Shown here: piece by piece, positions 17,870-24,368 of the stretch
Layout of the letters: every line of letters begins with the position of its first letter
Position numbering within the stretch: the stretch's first letter is position 1
Assembly: GCF_025666195.1 (NCBI RefSeq)
Contig: NZ_CP102592.1
Coordinates: forward strand, 1,116,001-1,180,000
DNA from: Xanthomonas sp. CFBP 8443
Lineage (GTDB): Bacteria; Pseudomonadota; Gammaproteobacteria; Xanthomonadales; Xanthomonadaceae
Length of the DNA stretch: 64,000 nucleotides
Reading direction: 5' to 3'
The notes under the pieces: generated by a model
Databases searched by the model: none
What the model saw: only the letters and a program-made list of their open reading frames with translations
Told to the model about the DNA's origin: nothing
Program-made: the position numbers and the translations under genes

Positions 17870-19145
17870 GGGCATGGCATGCATGGTGATAGTCGTCGAG
17901 AACGGCACTGACGTGGGCCATGACCAGGGACTGCGGATCGCGCGTCGCGGTCCCGGTACGGATGGCGTGCAATGCGTGGGGGAGATACTGGCCGAGGAGC
18001 GGCAGTGGCGGCGGATCGGCGCGCAGGTTGTCGAACAGGCGCGCGCGTGCCTGCTCGATCTCCGCATCCGGCCAGTAGTAGCGGATGCGGTCGCTGAGGC
18101 TGTACTGCAGGTCGATGGCCAGGCCGCGGCCCTGCCCGTGGTAGTAGCGCTGCCAGTAGCCGGGCGCGGCCTGCATGCGGCGCACGGTCACCTCGCGCAG
18201 GTTGGCGCGCTGCGTGGCGTCGATCCATTCGCGTTCGATCGCGTCCAGCGCCCACAGCGCTTCGCGCAAGGCGAAGGTCAGCCCGGGGCCGACCTTGAGG
18301 ATGGCGAAGTGGTCGCGCACCAGCGCGTCCAGCGCAGCGCACGTCTGGTAGTCGGTGGAGTGCGCCTCGAACACCATGCCCGGCACGGCGGTCAGCGCCT
18401 GGCTCAGGTCGCGCGCCTTGCCGCTGTCGTAGTCGATGACCGCGTGATGGTCGAATTCCACGCCCGGTTGCACCACCGAGGCGATGACGCGGGTCCAGGC
18501 ATCGCCCAGCCCGGCCTGCGCGAACGCACTGCGGTGCGCTTCGATGGTGGCCAGCGCCGCGTCCGGCGTGGTCAGCGCCAGGCCGTCGATCGCTTCGGTG
18601 GCGCCGCCGGGTACCGGCACCTCGGTGCCGATCACGTACACCGGCGCTTCGCCGCCCGCCTGCGCCCACGCGTCTTCGGCGGCGCGGCACAGGCGCACCG
18701 CGCGGCGCACGATCTCCGCTTCGGGCAGCGGCTCGGGATCGCCGCTGCAGGCCATCGAGCAGTCCAGGTGGATCTTGCGGAAGCCGGCGGCGACGTACGC
18801 GGCCACCATGACCTCGGCCTTGTCCATCGCCGCGGCGGCGTCCAGCGCCGTCCACGGGTTGGGGCCGAGATGGTCGCCGCCCAGCGCGATGCGGCCGCGT
18901 TCGAAGCCGACGCGGTCGGCGATGGCGTACACGAACGCGACGAAGTCGGCCGGGCGCATGCCGGTGTAGCCGCCGTCCTGGTTGACCTGGTTGCAGGTCG
19001 CCTCGAACAGCACCAGCGCCTGGCCGCTGCGCTGCGCGTGGCGCAGTCCGGCTTCGACGACGAGGGGATGGGCCGAGCAGATCGAGGTCACGCCGATGGC
19101 GTGGCCTTGCCGATGCCGCGCGATCAGGTCGAGCAGAGCGTGCAT
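17856..19145 (-). CDS. gatZ: D-tagatose-1,6-bisphosphate aldolase subunit GatZ/KbaZ
   Basis: A 429-residue TIM-barrel-like protein of the GatZ/KbaZ/AgaZ family: GVTSICSAHPLVVEA, LFEATCNQVNQDGGYTGM, GGDHLGPNPW, KIHLDCSMACSGDP, VIGTEVPVPGGA and GPGLTFALREALWA. In enterobacteria this subunit stabilises the class II aldolase GatY/KbaY; a tagatose-6-phosphate kinase role has also been proposed for AgaZ. No gatY/kbaY gene is in the window, so either the partner is elsewhere or this protein has its own activity. ATG 19145 lies 11 bp after the permease stop, and the 3' end overlaps agaS. Its presence points to a tagatose-phosphate route for the imported sugar. Confidence 0.9.
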   Translation of the reverse strand: MHALLDLIARHRQGHAIGVTSICSAHPLVVEAGLRHAQRSGQALVLFEATCNQVNQDGGYTGMRPADFVAFVYAIADRVGFERGRIALGGDHLGPNPWTALDAAAAMDKAEVMVAAYVAAGFRKIHLDCSMACSGDPEPLPEAEIVRRAVRLCRAAEDAWAQAGGEAPVYVIGTEVPVPGGATEAIDGLALTTPDAALATIEAHRSAFAQAGLGDAWTRVIASVVQPGVEFDHHAVIDYDSGKARDLSQALTAVPGMVFEAHSTDYQTCAALDALVRDHFAILKVGPGLTFALREALWALDAIEREWIDATQRANLREVTVRRMQAAPGYWQRYYHGQGRGLAIDLQYSLSDRIRYYWPDAEIEQARARLFDNLRADPPPLPLLGQYLPHALHAIRTGTATRDPQSLVMAHVSAVLDDYHHACHAHDPS

Positions 19146-19156
19146 GGAAAATCCAG

Positions 19157-20083
19157 TCAGGGGGGAGAGGGCGGTTGCGGTTGCGGCGCGCGCTCGGGTT
19201 CGAGCACCAGCAGCAGCGAGGCGACCAGCGCCAGCACCAGGCCGACCGCCTTCAGCGGACCGGGCACGACGCCGGCGAACAGCAGCGCCAGCGCCGCGGT
19301 GACCAGCGGTGCGCCGGCATTGCTCAGCGGCGCCACGACCATGGCCTTGCCGTAGCGGAAGGCGTAGACCAGGGTCACCGCGCCCACCGCGTTGAGCAGC
19401 TGGATGGCGGCGGTCATCCACGGCCCGTCCAGCCCGGTGTTGATCGGCTGCCGCCAGTCGGTCATCGCCAGCGCCACCGGCGCCAGCAGCAGGGCGCCGA
19501 GCGTCATGTAGGCGAAGATGCTGTCCGCGCGCACGCTGTCGTTGGCCAGCTTCATGAAGAAGGCCTGCACGCCCCACGCCAGCATGATCAGCAGCGACTG
19601 CAGGAACCAGCCCAGCCCGGCGCCGCTGCCGCGGCCGAACGACAGGTCCAGCAGCGGCAGGGCCAGCAGCGCCAGCACGATGCCCAGCGTGCCCTGCCAG
19701 CCGGTGCGCTCGCGCAGCAGCAGGAACGACAGCGCGATGGTCACCACCGGCGACAGCGAGATGATCGGGAACACGAAGTACGCCGGGCCGATGGTCAGCG
19801 TGTGGAACAGCAGCATCTGCCCGCCGGCGCCGAGCAGGCCGATGGTCAGGCCGTAGCCGATCGCCCTGGGCGAGCGCTCCAGCTGCCAGCCGTTGCGCCA
19901 CAGCAGGTACAGCGCCGGCGGCAGCATGGTCAGCGCCCACACGCAGTACACCAGCGTGTCGGGGAAGCCGTGCGCCGCCGACAGCGGCGACAGCGCGCCC
20001 CACAATCCCCACAGCACCACCGTGGTCAGGGCGAAGACCAGCCAGGGGCGGCGCCGCGCGGTCGGCGTCGGTGCCGCGCTCAT
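19157..20083 (-). CDS. DMT-superfamily (EamA) permease
   Basis: A 308-residue inner-membrane protein with about ten hydrophobic segments in two EamA repeats (first from WLVFALTTVVLWGLWGAL, second from GLGWFLQSLLIMLAWGVQAF) and the typical end of the first repeat, TGWQGTLGIVLALLALPLLDL. ATG 20083 overlaps the stop of the GH36-like gene by 4 bp, and gatZ follows 11 bp later, so it is embedded in the operon. By position it is the only candidate here for bringing the released sugar across the inner membrane. Some DMT proteins carry sugars, but the family is broad and export is also possible. It has a Pro/Gln-rich tail. Confidence 0.85.
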   Translation of the reverse strand: MSAAPTPTARRRPWLVFALTTVVLWGLWGALSPLSAAHGFPDTLVYCVWALTMLPPALYLLWRNGWQLERSPRAIGYGLTIGLLGAGGQMLLFHTLTIGPAYFVFPIISLSPVVTIALSFLLLRERTGWQGTLGIVLALLALPLLDLSFGRGSGAGLGWFLQSLLIMLAWGVQAFFMKLANDSVRADSIFAYMTLGALLLAPVALAMTDWRQPINTGLDGPWMTAAIQLLNAVGAVTLVYAFRYGKAMVVAPLSNAGAPLVTAALALLFAGVVPGPLKAVGLVLALVASLLLVLEPERAPQPQPPSPP

Positions 20084-22221
20084 GCCGGATCCCTGGCCGG
20101 CGTGGCCTGCAGGAGCAGGAAACGCTCGAAGCGCGCGGGCAGGAACGCATGCGCGGCATCGACGATGCCGAGGTCGCGTTCGTTGAACAGATCGCGCACC
20201 TGCCAGCGGCCGGGCGCCAGGCCGCGCAGCTCGACCTTGCCGTCCCACTGCGGCGCATAGAACGTGTAGTACTGCGCGCCGTCCTTGCGAATCGCATGCG
20301 CTTCGGGCTTGTCGAAACCGATGTCGTACAGCGTGCCCAGGTACTCGCCCTTGGGCAGCATGTGGGTCTTGTACAACTCCACCCACTTGCGCCACAGCGC
20401 TTCGCGCTCGGACGTCAGCACGAAACCGCCCGGCGGCAGCGGCACCGACGGATGGTCGGTGTCCTTGGGCCAGGTGAACTTGCTGGAGATCACCGCGCCG
20501 ATGCCGACGCTGGAGGCGAAATCGTCGCGGTTGTCCGACAGTTCCACATGATCGCCGGCGTAGCTGCTGCGCGCGCCGATCAGCGCCTTGATCGACTTGC
20601 CCTTGCTGCGCACCTGCCACGACGACAGCGGGTCCGAGGACGGGTACTGGTCGGTGGCCGGCAGGTTGTGGAACGCGAACGCGGTGCCGCACGGGCACAG
20701 TTCCACCACCGCCTGCGGATTGGCCTGGTGCGCGGCGCGATAGATCGCATCCCAGAACTTGGCCAGGCCCACGACCGAATCGTTCGGGCTGGCGTGGTGG
20801 TGCGCGGGGTTGTAGCAGGGCGCGACCGCGTTGAGATGCTGGCCGTCGAGCTTGATGCCTTCGAAGCCCCAGTCGCCGATGGCCTTCTTCACCAGCGCCA
20901 CGTAGAAGTCGATGGTCGGCTGGTAGGCCGGGCACTGGGTCAGCGCGTTCCACCAGGTCACGGTCTGGAAGGCGCCTTCCTTGTCCAGCAGCAGCATGTC
21001 CACGTGGTCGTGCAGCACATCGCTGCCGGGATCGGCGGCCAGCGGCGCCAGCCACAGGCGCGGGCGCATGCCGTGCTTGCGCACTTCGGCGGTGAACGCG
21101 CGCATGTCGGCATCGCCGCGCGGGAACTTGCGCCGGTCGATCTTCCAGTCGCCTTCGTTGGTCTGCCAGCCGTCGTCCAGCACCGCCCATTCGAAGCCGA
21201 GTTCGCGCGCCTTGGGCAGCGTGGCGAAGATCTGCTGCACGTTGAAGTCGCGCTCGTAGCCCCAGGCGCACCAGATCGGCGCGAACGCCGAGTCCGGCGG
21301 GCGCGGGCCTTCGATGCCCTCGGCGCGCATGAACGCCTGGTACTGCTGCAGCGGGGCGAAGAAATCGCCGCTGTGCACCGCCAGCAGGGTGCGCTCGGTC
21401 ACCAGTTCCTGGCCGGGCGCCAGCGTCGTCGCCTGCGCCGATTCGATGGCGATCGCCGCGCCCGCGGCGGTACGGCGCACCGGCATGTCCAGCGGGCGCG
21501 GCACCAGCTCGACGTGGCCCACGGCGATGCCGACATCGCGGCGCCAGAGATTGGCCACCGGCGTGCCGCCGCCGTAGTCGGAGGACTCCATCGCCAGCGT
21601 GTTGCGTTGCGCGAAGCCGTCGCCGAGCGGCTGCACCCAATCGCGGCGGTCGGTGTGGGTGGCACCGGAGAAACTCCAGAAGCCGCCGGCGACGGCCGGC
21701 AGTTCGTGCGCGCCGTTGCGCCAGCCGGCCACCTGCAATGCGCTCATGCCCAGGTTGCGATAGCGCACCTGCAGCAGCGCCAGGCCGGGCAGCGCGTCGA
21801 ACAGGCTCACCGCCACCTGCTTCTCCACGCCGGCCTTGGCCGCGCGGCCGGTGAACACGGTCTGCCGGCCGCGGCCATGGCGCGGATCGTCCAGCGCATG
21901 CGTTTGCTGGCCGGTCAGCGCGAAGTCGGTGAGTTCGCTGCCGTCGGCCAGCAGCAGCGCTTCGCTGGGCTGGTAGGCGGTCAGCGGCTTGCCGCGCGAG
22001 GACAGCCGCGTGTGCATGCGCCGGTCGAAGGCGAGGGACAGCACCGCATCGGCGATCGCCGGCTTGCCGTCGGCGGCGGTCGCGCCGACGGGTTCGGCCG
22101 AGCGTGCCCAGGGCGCCACACTCCATGCGGCAGCGCCGGCCACGCTGCCGACGACGTACTTCAAGACACTGCGGCGTCCAATCGGGGACATGGGCAACGG
22201 GTCCGGTGGCGTTGTCGGCAT
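20080..22221 (-). CDS. Exported GH36-like alpha-galactosidase/alpha-GalNAc-ase, putative Tat substrate
   Basis: A 713-residue glycosidase. The N-terminus has a twin-arginine-like signal (IGRRSVLKYVVGSVAG, RR at 16-17) and cleavage near ARSAEP. An N-terminal beta-supersandwich (about 45-300) is followed by a GH36-type barrel: IWCAWGYERDF, VLDDGWQTNEGDW (347-359), PRLWLAPLAAD, and GFEGIKLDGQH with likely nucleophile Asp459. The usual KWD-x-N nucleophile motif of GH36 is KLDGQ here, so it is a divergent member. GH36 includes alpha-galactosidases and alpha-N-acetylgalactosaminidases. ATG 22221 is chosen; ATG 22191 also keeps the signal. It is the first gene of the minus-strand operon and lies next to the repeated TTGTTTCG operator candidate. 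Confidence 0.85.
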   Translation of the reverse strand: MPTTPPDPLPMSPIGRRSVLKYVVGSVAGAAAWSVAPWARSAEPVGATAADGKPAIADAVLSLAFDRRMHTRLSSRGKPLTAYQPSEALLLADGSELTDFALTGQQTHALDDPRHGRGRQTVFTGRAAKAGVEKQVAVSLFDALPGLALLQVRYRNLGMSALQVAGWRNGAHELPAVAGGFWSFSGATHTDRRDWVQPLGDGFAQRNTLAMESSDYGGGTPVANLWRRDVGIAVGHVELVPRPLDMPVRRTAAGAAIAIESAQATTLAPGQELVTERTLLAVHSGDFFAPLQQYQAFMRAEGIEGPRPPDSAFAPIWCAWGYERDFNVQQIFATLPKARELGFEWAVLDDGWQTNEGDWKIDRRKFPRGDADMRAFTAEVRKHGMRPRLWLAPLAADPGSDVLHDHVDMLLLDKEGAFQTVTWWNALTQCPAYQPTIDFYVALVKKAIGDWGFEGIKLDGQHLNAVAPCYNPAHHHASPNDSVVGLAKFWDAIYRAAHQANPQAVVELCPCGTAFAFHNLPATDQYPSSDPLSSWQVRSKGKSIKALIGARSSYAGDHVELSDNRDDFASSVGIGAVISSKFTWPKDTDHPSVPLPPGGFVLTSEREALWRKWVELYKTHMLPKGEYLGTLYDIGFDKPEAHAIRKDGAQYYTFYAPQWDGKVELRGLAPGRWQVRDLFNERDLGIVDAAHAFLPARFERFLLLQATPARDPA

Positions 22222-22254
22222 TCTGCGCGCGCCCTGACGATTGATGCAAGCGTT

Positions 22255-22285
22255 TTGTTTCGTTATGTTGCTACTTGTTTCGATA
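22255..22285. promoter_or_regulatory. Direct-repeat operator candidate for the DeoR-family regulator
   Basis: Two 11-bp direct repeats, TTGTTTCGTTA (22255-22265) and TTGTTTCGATA (22275-22285), are exactly 20 bp (two helical turns) apart in the 76-bp gap between the divergent GH36-like and amidohydrolase genes. The same TTTCGTT core recurs as an inverted pair upstream of the locus regulator and its receptor (24281-24310). AgaR-type DeoR proteins are known to bind repeated TTTC-rich motifs, so this site probably controls both divergent transcripts. Confidence 0.6.
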
Positions 22286-22300
22286 ACGTGAGGTGGAGTG

Positions 22301-23431
22301 ATGAAGACCGTCCTGATCCTGTTCGGCGTTCCGCTGGCCATCGCCCTGCTGGGCGGCGTGCCGGCGGCGCATGCGCAATCCGGCGCGAAGCGCGCCAACG
22401 TGGCCGACGCGCCCTACGCGATGGAAGATTTCGCCAAGGTCCGCAAGTACGACGCGCATGTCCATGCCAACCGCGCCGACCACGCCTTCCTCGAACAGGC
22501 GCGCGCCGACAATTTCGAACTGCTCTCGATCAACGTCGACTATCCGGATTTCCCCAGCATCGAGCGGCAGCACCGCGATGCGCTGATCCTGGCCAAGGCC
22601 GATCCGGCGCGCTTCCACTGGGCGACGACGTTCTCGATGCGCGGCTACGCCACGCCCGGATGGCGCAAGCGCGTCGATGCCGGCCTCGACCAGGCGGTGC
22701 GCGAAGGCGCGCGCGCGGTGAAGGTGTGGAAGAACATCGGCATGGTGGAGAAGGACGCGCAGGGCAGGCTGATCATGCTCGACGATCCCGGCCTGGCGCC
22801 GGTCGCCGAGCACATCCGCGCACTGGGCGTGCCGCTGATCGCGCACCAGGGCGAGCCCTACAACTGCTGGCTGCCGCTGCAGCAGATGACCACCAACAAC
22901 GACCGCGAGTATTTCGCCAAGCATCCGCAGTACCACATGTACCTGCATCCGGAGATGCCCTCGCATGCCGCGCTGATGGCCGCGCGCGACCGCTTCGTCG
23001 GCGCGCATCCGCAGCTGCGGGTGGTCGGTGCGCACATGGCCAGCCTCGAATACGACGTCGACCGGCTGGCGGAGTTCCTGGACCGCTTTCCCAACGCCAC
23101 GGTCGACCTGGCCGCGCGCATGAGCCAGGTGCAGTACCAGTCCAACCGCGACCGGGCCAAGGTGCGCGACTTCTTTATCCGCTATCAGGACCGCCTGCTG
23201 TACGGCACCGACCTGACCTACGCGCCGGACGCGGACCCGGCGCAGTTCCGCGCCGAAGCGCACGGCGTCTGGCAATCGGACTGGCGCTATCTGGCCACCG
23301 ACGAGAGCCAGCGCATCGCCGTGCTGGAGGCCGACGTGCCTGGCCTGGCGCTGCCGCGCACGGTGATCGACAAGATCTACTACCGCAATGCGCTGCGCGA
23401 ATTCGCCGCGGCCAAGACCGCTGCGCAATAG
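22301..23431 (+). CDS. Exported amidohydrolase-2 family protein
   Basis: A protein of about 376 residues with a signal peptide (VLILFGVPLAIALLGGVPAAHAQ), followed by a metal-dependent TIM barrel of the amidohydrolase-related (PF04909-like) type. Visible: DAHVHANRAD (HxH metal pair, near residue 52), VKVWKNIGM, PLIAHQGEP, GAHMASLEYD and LLYGTDLTY (C-terminal Asp). Members include lactonases and decarboxylases; the substrate is not evident. ATG 22301 follows GGTGGAG; an in-frame GTG directly before it at 22298 is possible. It is divergent from the GH36 operon, shares the operator candidate, and lies upstream of the convergent deoR gene, so it probably belongs to the same regulon. A periplasmic sugar-lactone or deacylation step is a guess. 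Confidence 0.8.
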   Translation: MKTVLILFGVPLAIALLGGVPAAHAQSGAKRANVADAPYAMEDFAKVRKYDAHVHANRADHAFLEQARADNFELLSINVDYPDFPSIERQHRDALILAKADPARFHWATTFSMRGYATPGWRKRVDAGLDQAVREGARAVKVWKNIGMVEKDAQGRLIMLDDPGLAPVAEHIRALGVPLIAHQGEPYNCWLPLQQMTTNNDREYFAKHPQYHMYLHPEMPSHAALMAARDRFVGAHPQLRVVGAHMASLEYDVDRLAEFLDRFPNATVDLAARMSQVQYQSNRDRAKVRDFFIRYQDRLLYGTDLTYAPDADPAQFRAEAHGVWQSDWRYLATDESQRIAVLEADVPGLALPRTVIDKIYYRNALREFAAAKTAAQ

Positions 23432-23438
23432 GCCAGGA

Positions 23439-24218
23439 TCAGGCGCGCACCAGATCCACGCCCAGCGCCTGGCAGGCCTGGGCAACGTCCTCCGGCGCGC
23501 CGGTGTCGGTGATCAGCGCGTCCAGCTCCGAGACCGGGATGATCCGGTGCAGGCAGATCTTGCCGAACTTGGAGCTGTCGGTGATGGCGATGACCGCGCG
23601 CGCCGCCTCCACCATCTTGCGATTGAGCATCGCCTCGGGTTCGTAGTGGGTGGTGATGCCGCGCTCCAGGTCGAAACCGTCCACGCCCAGGAACAGCAGG
23701 TCCACGTGCAGCGCGTCCAGCGCTTCCACCGTCAGCCCGCCATAGAAGGCCATGTTCTTGCGCCGCAGTTCGCCGCCCAGCATCACCAGGTTGATGTGGG
23801 TCTTGGGGCTGAGCGCGGTCAGCACGCCGAAGTCGTTGGTGACCACGGTCACGTCGATGTCCGGCAACGCTTCGGCCAGCTGGATCGCGGTGGTGCCCGA
23901 ATCGATGGCGATGGTGTTGCCCGGCTGCACCATCGCCGCCGCGCGCCGGCCGATGCGCCGCTTTTCCTCCAGGTGCACGGTGCGCTTGGCGTCGTAATGC
24001 GGTTCGGCCGGCCCGGCGTTGACCGCGCTGCTGTCGATGCCGCCGCCGTAGGCGCGCGCCATGACCCCGCGTTCGGCCAAATAGCGCAGATCCTTGCGCA
24101 CGGTCTGCAGGCTCACCCCGAATTGCTGCGCCAGGGCGGAGACCTGCACGCTGCCGTGCTGGCGAACCAATTCGCTGATCTGGAGACGGCGCTGGCTGGT
24201 GTCGCGGGTGACGGACAT
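23439..24218 (-). CDS. DeoR-family transcriptional regulator (AgaR-like)
   Basis: A 259-residue repressor. The N-terminal winged HTH is RRLQISELVRQHGSVQVSAL, then FGVSLQTVRKDLRYLAERG and ARAYGGG (residues 10-60). The C-terminal DeoR sensor domain has IAIDSGTTAIQLAEALP, VVTNDFGV, MLGGELRRKN, FLGVDGFDLERGITTH and AITDSSKFG, where a sugar phosphate would bind. ATG 24218. Divergent from the TonB-dependent receptor gene, with a perfect inverted repeat between them. Within an agaS/gatZ locus the natural effector would be an amino-sugar phosphate or tagatose phosphate. The longer open frame upstream on this strand runs antisense through the receptor gene and is not coding. Confidence 0.93.
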   Translation of the reverse strand: MSVTRDTSQRRLQISELVRQHGSVQVSALAQQFGVSLQTVRKDLRYLAERGVMARAYGGGIDSSAVNAGPAEPHYDAKRTVHLEEKRRIGRRAAAMVQPGNTIAIDSGTTAIQLAEALPDIDVTVVTNDFGVLTALSPKTHINLVMLGGELRRKNMAFYGGLTVEALDALHVDLLFLGVDGFDLERGITTHYEPEAMLNRKMVEAARAVIAITDSSKFGKICLHRIIPVSELDALITDTGAPEDVAQACQALGVDLVRA

Positions 24219-24263
24219 GGGGGCTCCTTGCAAACGGTCCAGAGTATGCGACAGTTCGTTACA

Positions 24264-24310
24264 TTTCGCTATTGATACAAAACGAAACCTGCTATAGGCT
24301 CGGTTTCGTT
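24264..24310. promoter_or_regulatory. Perfect inverted-repeat operator and promoter region for deoR and receptor
   Basis: AACGAAACC (24281-24289) and GGTTTCGTT (24302-24310) form a perfect 9-bp inverted repeat, centres 21 bp apart. A TATAGG segment (24293-24298) between them could be the receptor's -10. A further TTTCG lies at 24264-24268 on the regulator side. The core matches the direct repeats at 22255-22285. Placement explains autoregulation of the DeoR gene and control of the receptor. Confidence 0.6.
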
Positions 24311-24368
24311 GTTTTTCATCTGGCCCCCGCACCGCCGTCCTACGCCCGCCAGCCCCAGGAGACCGCCC

